From an uncultured Nitrospinaceae bacterium (GTDB lineage Bacteria > Nitrospinota > Nitrospinia > Nitrospinales > VA-1): a stretch of 6,549 bases of DNA. The notes under the pieces are model-generated. The model did no database searches and was not told where the DNA came from. It worked only from the letters and a program-made list of their open reading frames with translations. The position numbers were made by a program, and so were the translations under genes. Location: assembly GCA_905182935.1 (NCBI GenBank), contig CAJJDL010000002.1, positions 1 through 6,549 on the forward strand, read 5' to 3'. Below are positions 1 to 5,783 of this stretch, in pieces. Position 1 is the stretch's first letter; every line of letters begins with the position of its first letter.

Positions 1-672
1 AAAAGATGTTTTATTAAAACCAGTATTTTCAATCCAATCAATGAAATCCGTTTGACTGGGAAATTCTAGTACTGACGCTGGTAGGTAGGTATAAGCATTC
101 TTGTGACCAGAAATAAGATTTCCAATTTTTGGCAAGATGAAATAAAAATAGCATTCATAAATATAACTAATCACTGGGTTTTTAGGTATAGAAAATTCAA
201 GAATAATAAGTCTTCCACCCGGTTTTAATATTCGATAAAATTCCATGAGGCCTTTTTTTATATCGTAAAAATTTCTAATACCAAAAGCACATATAATGGC
301 ATCAAAGCTTTTATCTGCATAAGGCAACAATTCGCCACTTCCAATTTGGAAAGTAGTATCTTTATCAAAGCCTAATTTATTTATTTTAATCCTAGCAAGG
401 TCTATCATTTCTCGGCTAAAATCAATTCCAATTACTTGAGTAGAAAGATTTCTCTTTGCAATTTCAATAAGGATATCACCAGTTCCGGTAGCAATATCTA
501 AAATAAGCTCGTTTGATGTTGGCTTCAATAAATCGACAGCTTTTTTTCTCCAATATTTATCTAGTCCTACACTTAGAATCAGATTTAAAAAGTCATACCG
601 AGGCGCAATAGCCGTAAACATTCCTCTGGTTTGATGAGAAAAAGCGGTTCCACCAGGAGTACTCTTAGACAT
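1..672 (-). CDS. ubiE: UbiE/MenG-type quinone C-methyltransferase, C-terminus cut by window edge
   Basis: This is a SAM-dependent methyltransferase that puts the ring C-methyl on demethylmenaquinone and/or the 2-methoxy-benzoquinol intermediate of ubiquinone. It acts at the cytoplasmic face of the inner membrane. Reading leftwards from the ATG at 672, 224 codons stay open to the window edge. The product begins MSKSTPGGTAF and has the family order: MFTAIAPRYDFLN (18-30), the SAM motif LDIATGTGD (58-66), the acidic ribose-binding GIDFS (82-86), FGIRNFYD (130-137), the post-II motif ILKPGGRLIILEFSIPKNP (148-166), and near the end YTYLPASVLEFP. E. coli UbiE has 251 residues, so probably only the last 10-25 are missing. 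The start is supported by an AAGG six bases upstream. It lies 98 bases after the PhzF-like gene on the same strand, with no clear terminator between, so it may share that transcript. Whether the substrate is mena- or ubiquinone cannot be decided from this sequence. Family assignment is very secure. Confidence 0.95.
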   Translation of the reverse strand, partial: MSKSTPGGTAFSHQTRGMFTAIAPRYDFLNLILSVGLDKYWRKKAVDLLKPTSNELILDIATGTGDILIEIAKRNLSTQVIGIDFSREMIDLARIKINKLGFDKDTTFQIGSGELLPYADKSFDAIICAFGIRNFYDIKKGLMEFYRILKPGGRLIILEFSIPKNPVISYIYECYFYFILPKIGNLISGHKNAYTYLPASVLEFPSQTDFIDWIENTGFNKTSF

Positions 673-678
673 TAGAGA

Positions 679-682
679 CCTT
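679..682 (-). promoter_or_regulatory. Shine-Dalgarno site of ubiE
   Basis: The minus strand reads AAGG six bases before the ATG at 672. It is one of the few recognisable ribosome-binding sites in this otherwise SD-poor gene set, and it supports the chosen ubiE start. Confidence 0.6.
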
Positions 683-770
683 ATTTGTTATAGATTAAGT
701 ATTGTCGATAAAAGTATTAAAACTAGTAACTATTTAAGTATAGGTTAATAGTATATTGTTAGGGTTATAC

Positions 771-1676
771 TTATCTTGCCAATATTTTAATAAATCCTTC
801 AATGACAGTTACCGACTCTCCACCAACTCTAATTTTTTTTATCTCATTATCTTGATGATAGATCTCAACATGAATGCAAGAAGGACGACCCATTTTATAA
901 CCCTGCTCAATAATTATATTTTTAAGGTTATTATTATCTGATACCATTTTATGCTTAAAAATATAAGCTCCCATGGCTCCAGCGGCACTTCCCGTAGCGG
1001 GGTCTTCTAATATGCCTAAGGGAGGTGCAAACATACGAGCATGAATATTTGCTGAAGGGTTTATAGTCTCATCAGTGAATGCATACAACATTTCTACACC
1101 TAAGGAATGTAAAAAACTATTCAACTCGCTTAGATTAGGCACAATTTTTTCTAATGATTTTATAGAGTTAATGGGAACTAGCAAAGCAGGCAAACCAGTT
1201 GATACAATTTGTATCGGGTAGTGTGATAACTTTATGGTAGATATTGGGATACTTAATACTTGGCCAATTTTTTCAGCACAGTCTAAAACTGAAAGATATT
1301 CTGGCAAAGGTTGGTCCATAAAAAGAATATTATCTATTAATCCTTGGGTAACAGTTATAATTCCTGCTTTCATAGAAAGTTTAATGCTGTGATTACCCGA
1401 ACTTACTTTCCCAGTTTCTCTTAAAATATGAGCTGTACCTATCGTCGGATGACCCGCGAATGGTATTTCTTTTTCCGGAGTAAATATTCTCACAGAAAAA
1501 TCTACTGGTAAATCGCCAGGAGGTAATACAAATATTGTTTCAGATAAGTTCATTTCTTGGGCTATTGAGTGCATAGTTTGACTAGATAGCTCTTCAACGT
1601 CGAAAAATACTGCTAAAGGGTTTCCAGTAAATGGAGTATTTGTAAATACATCGACCTGGTAAAATGGATAATTCAT
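771..1676 (-). CDS. PhzF-family isomerase/epimerase-like protein
   Basis: This 301-residue cytoplasmic protein belongs to the PhzF/diaminopimelate-epimerase-fold family, whose members catalyse proton-transfer isomerisations without cofactors. Its length matches the family (about 260-300). Two mirrored halves are visible. The N-terminal half has VDVFTNTPFTGNPLAV (8-23), NLSETIFV (43-50) with Glu46 at the catalytic Glu45 position of Pseudomonas PhzF, and RIFTPEKEIPFAGHPTIG (63-80) with His76 matching PhzF His74. The C-terminal half has ARMFAPPLGILEDPATGSAAG (213-233), where Asp225 and Ser230 match Asp208 and Ser213. All four active-site positions are kept, so it should be an active isomerase. 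The substrate is unknown. Phenazine synthesis is unlikely because no other phz gene is present, and most family members act elsewhere. It starts 13 bases after the AsnB-like gene ends, so co-transcription is very likely. No good Shine-Dalgarno precedes the ATG, and an ATG four bases further upstream is out of frame. Confidence 0.92.
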   Translation of the reverse strand: MNYPFYQVDVFTNTPFTGNPLAVFFDVEELSSQTMHSIAQEMNLSETIFVLPPGDLPVDFSVRIFTPEKEIPFAGHPTIGTAHILRETGKVSSGNHSIKLSMKAGIITVTQGLIDNILFMDQPLPEYLSVLDCAEKIGQVLSIPISTIKLSHYPIQIVSTGLPALLVPINSIKSLEKIVPNLSELNSFLHSLGVEMLYAFTDETINPSANIHARMFAPPLGILEDPATGSAAGAMGAYIFKHKMVSDNNNLKNIIIEQGYKMGRPSCIHVEIYHQDNEIKKIRVGGESVTVIEGFIKILAR

Positions 1677-1689
1677 ACATTCAATATAA

Positions 1690-3585
1690 TTATAGGTTTA
1701 TATCGATCCATTTTTTAAGCACATAAAGTGACCATGGCCGTGACCATGAACATTTGTTATCTAAAAAGTTTTCCCATGTTTTCCTTACTCCCTCTTCTGA
1801 AATAAAAGCTGATAACTTTTCAGATGGCGATAATAAAACTGTTTCAATTTCAGACCTCATTTTCCCTTTCATCCAATCATCAAACGGTAAGGTAAAACCC
1901 ATTTTCTTTCTATTCACTACAGAGTCTGGTAATTTTAATTTCAAGGAGTTAACTAAGAGTCGCTTTGGTGATCCTTGATGCGTTTTCATTGACGGAGGAA
2001 TCGAAAACATTAATTCAACTAACTTGTGGTCTATTAATGGGACTCTTACTTCAAGACTATGCGCCATGCTCATCATATCGGTATCTCTTAATAAAGCAGG
2101 GGCCATATACTGAGTTAGTTCAAGATATGAGATCAAATCAATAGACGATAAAGCTGACTTAGAATCTATCAACTCCTGTGTTTTGTGGAAATTTTTTTCT
2201 AACTCTTTATGAAAAATATTTGAACTTGAGAATATGTTTAGTAGTTCTTCTTCACAAAATAATGCTCTAATTAAAAAATATATATGGGAACCATTATATT
2301 TTTCTTTTATGTAATGTTTGAGTTTGGTATTTTTATCAGAATCCTTTAAAAATTTAGAAACCATGTTGCCTAACTGATTTTTTAAAAATAAGGGCAGGGC
2401 GCTAGTTACTTTTTTTATATTTTCTAATTTTGGAATTAGGTGAAAAGAGTCATAACCTGCGAATAACTCGTCACCTCCCAAGCCTGACAAGGCAACCTTC
2501 ATTCCTTTGTTTATAGCTAATCTTGAAATCATATATGTATTGATCCCGTCTACGGTGGGTTGATCCATTGCTGCTAATGCATCTGGTAATTTTTGTAATA
2601 TATCGTTTTCGTCCAGTAATTCGTTATAATGATGAGTATTATATAAATTGGAAATTTGAGTGGAATATTTTGACTCGTCATATTTTTTTTCGTTGAAGGT
2701 TGCTGATATAGTTTGAATTTTATTAGGACTATTCGACGCTATTGCGCTAACTATTGCACTAGAATCAATACCGCCACTTAAAAATGCTCCGAGTGATACA
2801 TCACTTACTAAGTGTAATTTTACGGCCTCTTCAAATTCATATCCAATTTGCTCTATTATTGGTTTTTTATGGTTTATTGTAATTTTATTTTTTACTGGGT
2901 CCCAATATTTTTCTATTTTTATCCCATTTTTATCAGCAATTAAAAAATGTCCCGGAGGTACTTCCTTTATAGAGTTAACTATTGTTTCTGTGGATCCTAT
3001 TCGACCAAATGCTAAGTACTGAAATATGCCAGTTGAGTTTAATTCTGGATTAGGTATTTTTGATGCAAGTGTTGACCTTAATTCTGAACTAAATAGTAAT
3101 AAATTTTCTTTCGAATAATAATATAAAGGTTTTATACCTAATCGATCCCTCGCTAATATTAATTTTTTGTTTTTCGTATCATAAATTGCAAAAGCAAACA
3201 TTCCTCTTAATTTTTCTATACAATCTATTCCCCATGCTTCATAGGATTTAAGTAGTACTTCTGTGTCTGTTTTTGTTCGAAACCTAAATTTAGCATTTAG
3301 TTCATTTTTTAATTCTTTGTAGTTATATATTTCACTGTTGGTTGATATCCATATAGAGGAATCATCATTTGACATTGGTTGATGTCCACCTGGCCCTGGA
3401 TCAATAATTGATAGCCTCTGATGGCCCAAATACATATTTAATCCTTTTTTACAGAGTATTTTTTCTTCTCCTCTGTCATCTGGACCTCTGTGTTTAAGAG
3501 CATTTAACATGCTATTAAGTGCTATTGAGATGTTATTTGGAGATAATTTGGATTGATTATCTAGGATTCCTGCAATACCACACAT
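1690..3585 (-). CDS. asnB: AsnB-family glutamine-dependent amidotransferase with unusual active-site residues
   Basis: This 631-residue class-II amidotransferase releases ammonia from glutamine and passes it to an ATP-activated carboxylate; the prototype makes asparagine from aspartate. The start is fixed by MCGIAGI, since Cys2 becomes the N-terminal nucleophile after Met removal. The glutaminase domain (about 2-215) has HRGPDDRG (32-39), HQRLSIID (55-62, Arg57), Asp107 in TDTEV, and RDRLGIKPLYY (146-156). The synthetase domain has the ATP-pyrophosphatase loop SGGIDSS (270-276), DQPTVDG (341-347), SGLGGDELFAGY (367-378), SLEVRVPLID (510-519) and RKKMGFTLP (559-567). Two key positions differ from E. 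coli AsnB: its Asn-Gly oxyanion pair is Asn83-Ser84 here, and its catalytic Glu348 is Leu369. AsnB paralogues of about 600-650 residues with such changes are common in surface-polysaccharide and natural-product clusters, so the acceptor may not be aspartate. Stretches sampled by eye look more AT-rich than the transketolase genes upstream. A 98-base gap with an inverted repeat precedes it, and no Shine-Dalgarno is evident. Family is certain; substrate is not. Confidence 0.93.
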   Translation of the reverse strand: MCGIAGILDNQSKLSPNNISIALNSMLNALKHRGPDDRGEEKILCKKGLNMYLGHQRLSIIDPGPGGHQPMSNDDSSIWISTNSEIYNYKELKNELNAKFRFRTKTDTEVLLKSYEAWGIDCIEKLRGMFAFAIYDTKNKKLILARDRLGIKPLYYYSKENLLLFSSELRSTLASKIPNPELNSTGIFQYLAFGRIGSTETIVNSIKEVPPGHFLIADKNGIKIEKYWDPVKNKITINHKKPIIEQIGYEFEEAVKLHLVSDVSLGAFLSGGIDSSAIVSAIASNSPNKIQTISATFNEKKYDESKYSTQISNLYNTHHYNELLDENDILQKLPDALAAMDQPTVDGINTYMISRLAINKGMKVALSGLGGDELFAGYDSFHLIPKLENIKKVTSALPLFLKNQLGNMVSKFLKDSDKNTKLKHYIKEKYNGSHIYFLIRALFCEEELLNIFSSSNIFHKELEKNFHKTQELIDSKSALSSIDLISYLELTQYMAPALLRDTDMMSMAHSLEVRVPLIDHKLVELMFSIPPSMKTHQGSPKRLLVNSLKLKLPDSVVNRKKMGFTLPFDDWMKGKMRSEIETVLLSPSEKLSAFISEEGVRKTWENFLDNKCSWSRPWSLYVLKKWIDINL

Positions 3586-3626
3586 GTTTTAATTTTAGGT
3601 TTATTTGGTAGGATTTACTTTGCCAC

Positions 3627-3660
3627 TTTAGTTCCCATAACATATATTATGTAAACTAAA
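3627..3660. repeat. Imperfect inverted repeat (hairpin or operator) between tkt C-half and asnB
   Basis: The 34-base element reads TTTAGTT, two unpaired bases CC, CATAA, a six-base centre CATATA, TTATG, unpaired TA, then AACTAAA. The outer 7-bp and inner 5-bp arms match exactly, giving a symmetric structure in the middle of the 98-base gap. On the transcribed minus strand no T-run follows it; a run of six T lies on the upstream side instead, so it does not look like a normal intrinsic terminator. It could be an operator for an internal asnB promoter, an mRNA processing or stability hairpin, or a weak attenuator. The pairing is seen directly; the function is inferred. Confidence 0.5.
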
Positions 3661-3683
3661 AAATCTATAAATTGATTACTAAA

Positions 3684-4628
3684 TTAAATAGTCTTTTTAG
3701 AAAAGACATTTTTAATAGCTTCAATTATATGAGTCGATGAAAGTCCATATTTTTCATATAATTCAGAACCAGAACCAGTTTCCGCAAACCTATCACCAAC
3801 GGCAATGGACTTAAAAGGTAAAGCGATCTGGTTATTAGTTAAAACTTGGCAAATAGCATCACCCAAACCGCCAATAATATTATGATCTTCAGCGGTAATA
3901 ACGGCCATATGTTTTTTAGATTCTCTAATAATAAGAGATTCATCTAAAGGCTTAAGGGTAGAAATATTAACAACAGTCGTAGAAATTGACTTACTTTGCA
4001 TTAAATCAGCCGCCAAAAGACTTTCTTGAACTAAACTACCTGTTGCAAAGATGACAACATCTGATCCCTCCCTTACAATGCTTGCCTTGCCAATTTGAAA
4101 ATTATAGCTAGAGTCATATATACCATTTAATTTTTGTCTGCCTAGACGTATATAAGCAGGTCCAAAATAATTAGCTAATGCTTTAGTGGCCTGGACAGCT
4201 TCTTCCCAATCAGCGGGCTGAATTACGGTCATATTTGGCATAGCTCGTGTATAAGCTAAATCCACTATCATTTGAGCTGAAGGCCCATCTTCTCCAACAG
4301 CTAAACCTGTATGTGTTCCAGCTAATTTTACATTAGAGTTAGAATAAGCAATGCTAACTAGAACTTGGTCCATTGTTCTTCCAAGTAAAAAACAAGCAAA
4401 ACTTGTTGCAAAAGCCACCTTCCCAGTGCGCGCAAGTCCCGCAGCCGTGCAAACCATATCACCCTCACTAATTCCCATATTAAAAAACCTGTCGGGAAAT
4501 TCTTCACCAAATTGTTTGGTACGTGTGCTATCACTCACTCCTGAATCAAGAACCACTAAATTAGCGTGTGATTTTCCAAGTTGTACCAAGGCTGCTCCGT
4601 AACCATCTCTAGTAGCTCCATCTTTCAT
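3684..4628 (-). CDS. Transketolase, C-terminal half (pyrimidine-binding plus C-terminal domains)
   Basis: This 314-residue protein is the C-terminal subunit of a split, TPP-dependent transketolase, which moves a two-carbon ketol unit between a ketose donor and an aldose acceptor. The pyrimidine-binding domain carries MGISEGDMV (51-59), where Glu55 is the conserved residue that activates the TPP aminopyrimidine. It is followed by TSFACFLLGRTMDQV (75-89) and GTHTGLAVGEDGPSAQM (104-120). Asp114 matches the substrate-contacting Asp469 of E. coli TktA, while the TktA His473 position is Ala118. A shorter GEDGPSQM is known from animal transketolases, so loss of that His need not abolish activity. 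The C-terminal domain (about 180-314) has VVIFATGSLVQESLLAA and TAEDHNIIGGLGDAI. Length is usual for split C-halves (about 310). It starts seven bases after the N-half stops, so the two should be translationally coupled and made in equal amounts. The acceptor sugar is unknown. DXS is unlikely because that enzyme is one long chain with different motifs. Confidence 0.93.
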   Translation of the reverse strand: MKDGATRDGYGAALVQLGKSHANLVVLDSGVSDSTRTKQFGEEFPDRFFNMGISEGDMVCTAAGLARTGKVAFATSFACFLLGRTMDQVLVSIAYSNSNVKLAGTHTGLAVGEDGPSAQMIVDLAYTRAMPNMTVIQPADWEEAVQATKALANYFGPAYIRLGRQKLNGIYDSSYNFQIGKASIVREGSDVVIFATGSLVQESLLAADLMQSKSISTTVVNISTLKPLDESLIIRESKKHMAVITAEDHNIIGGLGDAICQVLTNNQIALPFKSIAVGDRFAETGSGSELYEKYGLSSTHIIEAIKNVFSKKTI

Positions 4629-4635
4629 ATTATAT

Positions 4636-5472
4636 TTACTCGAGTTCTGTTAATGCTTTATTAAGATCATCTTCACTAGGTGCAACTCCATGCCAACTTT
4701 TATTACCTTCCATAAAACTAACACCTTTACCCTTAATCGTATCAGCTATAATGAGTCGAGGTTTAACTGAGTCCATAGGGGTTAAAAGAGTATTCATGAT
4801 TTCTTCCATATTATGTCCATTTATTCTATATGTATCCCAACCAAATGCCTCCCATTTATCAATGAGAGGTTCTATATTTTTTAAATCTTCTGTTAGATTA
4901 TCTTGAGCAACTTTATTATTATCAATTATAGCGATCAAATTATTAGAATTAAATTTTGCAGCAGACATAGCTGCTTCCCAAATTTGCCCCTCTTGTATTT
5001 CCCCATCTCCAAGGACAACATAAACATTATAGTTAAGTTTATCAATACGAGCACCCAAAGCTATGCCGTGAGCAACGCTAAGACCCTGCCCTAAGCTTCC
5101 ACTTGCAATCTCAACGCCAGGAGTCTTAGGATGTGGATGACCTGATAAAAACAATTCACTACCAATTTTCCTATAATCCCAGAGTTTATCCTCAGAAAAA
5201 TAACCTGCTTTAGCCAATACACAATACATGAGAGCACTTGCGTGGCCTTTGCTAAGAATAAATCTATCCCGTTTTGGATCATTTGGATTTTTCGGATCAT
5301 ATCGAAGAATACCTCCAAAATAGAGCGCGGTAAGGATGTCTGTTGCAGATAGACTCCCCCCAGGATGCCCTGAACCGGCATGAAATATAACATTTAAAAT
5401 TTTTCGACGAAGATCACGAGCTACTATTTGAAGTTCTAATAGCTTCTTTTCTGTTAAAACAGTATTTTCCAT
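4636..5472 (-). CDS. Transketolase, N-terminal half (TPP diphosphate-binding domain)
   Basis: This 278-residue protein is the TPP-diphosphate-binding subunit that pairs with the C-half encoded seven bases downstream. Visible motifs are HAGSGHPGGSLSATDIL (31-47) with His36, LSKGHASALMY (73-83) with His77, SGHPHPKTPGVEIASGSLGQGL (110-131), and the metal/TPP motif GDGEIQEGQIWEAA (155-168) ending in IIDNNK (182-187). Asp156 and Asn185 are the expected Mg2+ ligands. These residues match the His and metal-binding positions of full-length transketolases, so the pair should be catalytic. The length is standard for a split N-half (about 270-280). As the first gene of the minus-strand group it lies about 40 bases downstream of a candidate promoter start near 5513. 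No strong Shine-Dalgarno precedes the ATG at 5472, but the N-terminus MENTVLTEKKLLELQ runs straight into the conserved first helix, which supports this start. Split pairs serve in pentose phosphate metabolism in many bacteria and archaea and also occur in biosynthetic clusters; the neighbours here favour the second role. Confidence 0.93.
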   Translation of the reverse strand: MENTVLTEKKLLELQIVARDLRRKILNVIFHAGSGHPGGSLSATDILTALYFGGILRYDPKNPNDPKRDRFILSKGHASALMYCVLAKAGYFSEDKLWDYRKIGSELFLSGHPHPKTPGVEIASGSLGQGLSVAHGIALGARIDKLNYNVYVVLGDGEIQEGQIWEAAMSAAKFNSNNLIAIIDNNKVAQDNLTEDLKNIEPLIDKWEAFGWDTYRINGHNMEEIMNTLLTPMDSVKPRLIIADTIKGKGVSFMEGNKSWHGVAPSEDDLNKALTELE

Positions 5473-5519
5473 GTAAATAGTAGATTCAAAAGGCTAAAAA
5501 ATTAAATAATATGAGATAG

Positions 5520-5549
5520 TTTATACCATAAGAGTATTAAAATATTCAA
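5520..5549 (-). promoter_or_regulatory. Candidate sigma-70 promoter for the transketolase operon
   Basis: On the minus strand, TTGAAT (5549-5544) and TATAAA (5525-5520) are 18 bases apart, and the -10 is preceded by TGG, giving an extended -10 (TGnTATAAA). Transcription would begin near 5513, leaving a leader of about 40 bases before the ATG at 5472. The -35 matches consensus at four of six bases. In DNA this AT-rich such matches arise by chance, so this is a reasonable but unproven call. Confidence 0.4.
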
Positions 5550-5565
5550 TCTAAGAAATATTCAA
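5540..5565. repeat. Tandem 10-base direct repeat over the transketolase -35
   Basis: AAATATTCAA occurs exactly at 5540-5549 and again at 5556-5565, 16 bases apart start to start. The first copy contains the proposed -35 hexamer of the leftward promoter and the second lies just upstream of it. This is where a dimeric regulator or activator could bind. Low sequence complexity makes chance repetition possible. Confidence 0.4.
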
Positions 5566-5572
5566 GAAACAA

Positions 5573-5584
5573 GGGGAAATCCCC
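5573..5584. repeat. Perfect-arm palindrome GGGGA-AA-TCCCC
   Basis: GGGGAAATCCCC has five-base arms around a two-base centre and stands out as a G/C island in AT-rich sequence, about 24 bases upstream of the candidate transketolase -35. With a two-base loop it would make a poor RNA hairpin, and no T-run follows directly on either strand. A protein-binding operator is more likely than a terminator. Function is inferred only from its symmetry and position. Confidence 0.4.
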
Positions 5585-5638
5585 GATAAGTCTTTTAATT
5601 ATATATGTATAGAAGTCTAATAAGGCTTATGGAATAAG

Positions 5639-5644
5639 TATAAT
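5639..5644 (+). promoter_or_regulatory. Candidate -10 element for the TolC-like gene
   Basis: An exact TATAAT lies on the plus strand. The region 17 bases upstream (TCTAAT, 5616-5621) is a poor -35, so an activator would be needed if this is used. Transcription would start near 5651 and give a leader of about 130 bases. An alternative, TTGTAA (5715-5720) with TATTAT (5736-5741), sits nearer the gene but has only a 15-base spacer. Confidence 0.3.
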
Positions 5645-5695
5645 ATTTTACTTTTTACAGCAACAAAATTTATATTTTTTAGAATAGCTCATGAA

Positions 5696-5713
5696 AGTTA
5701 AAAAAACTTAACT
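5696..5713. repeat. Short inverted repeat AGTTAA/TTAACT
   Basis: AGTTAA and TTAACT are exact inverted copies around AAAAAC, within the leader of the TolC-like gene if the upstream -10 is used. Six A/T-rich pairs give little RNA stability, so an operator half-site pair is as likely as a hairpin. It may be chance. Confidence 0.25.
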
Positions 5714-5768
5714 ATTGTAATCATATTATCTGGTTTATTATTCAAAAATAGCTGTAATACTGCATTTT

Positions 5769-5772
5769 GGAG
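5769..5772 (+). promoter_or_regulatory. Shine-Dalgarno of the TolC-like gene
   Basis: GGAG lies 11 bases before the ATG at 5784, a little far but usable. It is the clearest ribosome-binding site in the window and fixes the start, which also gives a complete signal peptide. Confidence 0.6.
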
Positions 5773-5783
5773 TACTAATTATA

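Larger units (their letters stand above)
5473..5783. other. Divergent intergenic control region
   Basis: This 311-base, very AT-rich stretch separates the leftward transketolase gene from the rightward TolC-like gene. I found no credible protein-coding frame or RNA gene in it. It holds a candidate leftward promoter, a tandem 10-base direct repeat, a 12-base G/C palindrome, an exact -10 hexamer pointing rightwards, a short inverted repeat, and the Shine-Dalgarno of the TolC-like gene. These are annotated separately. Neither flanking gene ends here, so no terminator is expected. Confidence 0.8.

Noticed and set aside
833..840. Eight-base homopolymer inside the PhzF-like gene (a similar one in asnB near 2683-2690) as programmed slippage sites
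   Set aside because: Both reading frames continue intact through conserved sequence, and such runs are expected in AT-rich DNA.
756..941. 61-codon plus-strand open frame near the phzF-like stop codon
   Set aside because: Mostly antisense to the PhzF-like gene, and it lacks a Shine-Dalgarno and any familiar motif.
771..1676. Phenazine biosynthesis
   Set aside because: No phzA/B/C/D/E/G partner is present; the PhzF fold family is broad and mostly unrelated to phenazines.
1754..1978. 74-codon plus-strand open frame opposite the end of asnB
   Set aside because: Antisense to the conserved asnB C-terminal region; composition looks like a reverse-frame shadow.
4351..4602. 83-codon plus-strand open frame opposite the transketolase C-half
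   Set aside because: Antisense shadow of a conserved gene, with no ribosome-binding site or family motif.
5091..5393. 100-codon minus-strand open frame inside the transketolase N-half
   Set aside because: It overlaps a strongly conserved TPP-domain gene in another frame and its product has no recognisable family features.
5573..5584. GGGGAAATCCCC as an intrinsic terminator
   Set aside because: The loop would be two bases and no T-run follows directly on either strand; no gene ends nearby.
5691..5711. Six-codon frame MKVKKT in the leader of the TolC-like gene, as a possible leader peptide
   Set aside because: There is no Shine-Dalgarno before it, no run of regulatory codons, and no attenuator hairpin after it.
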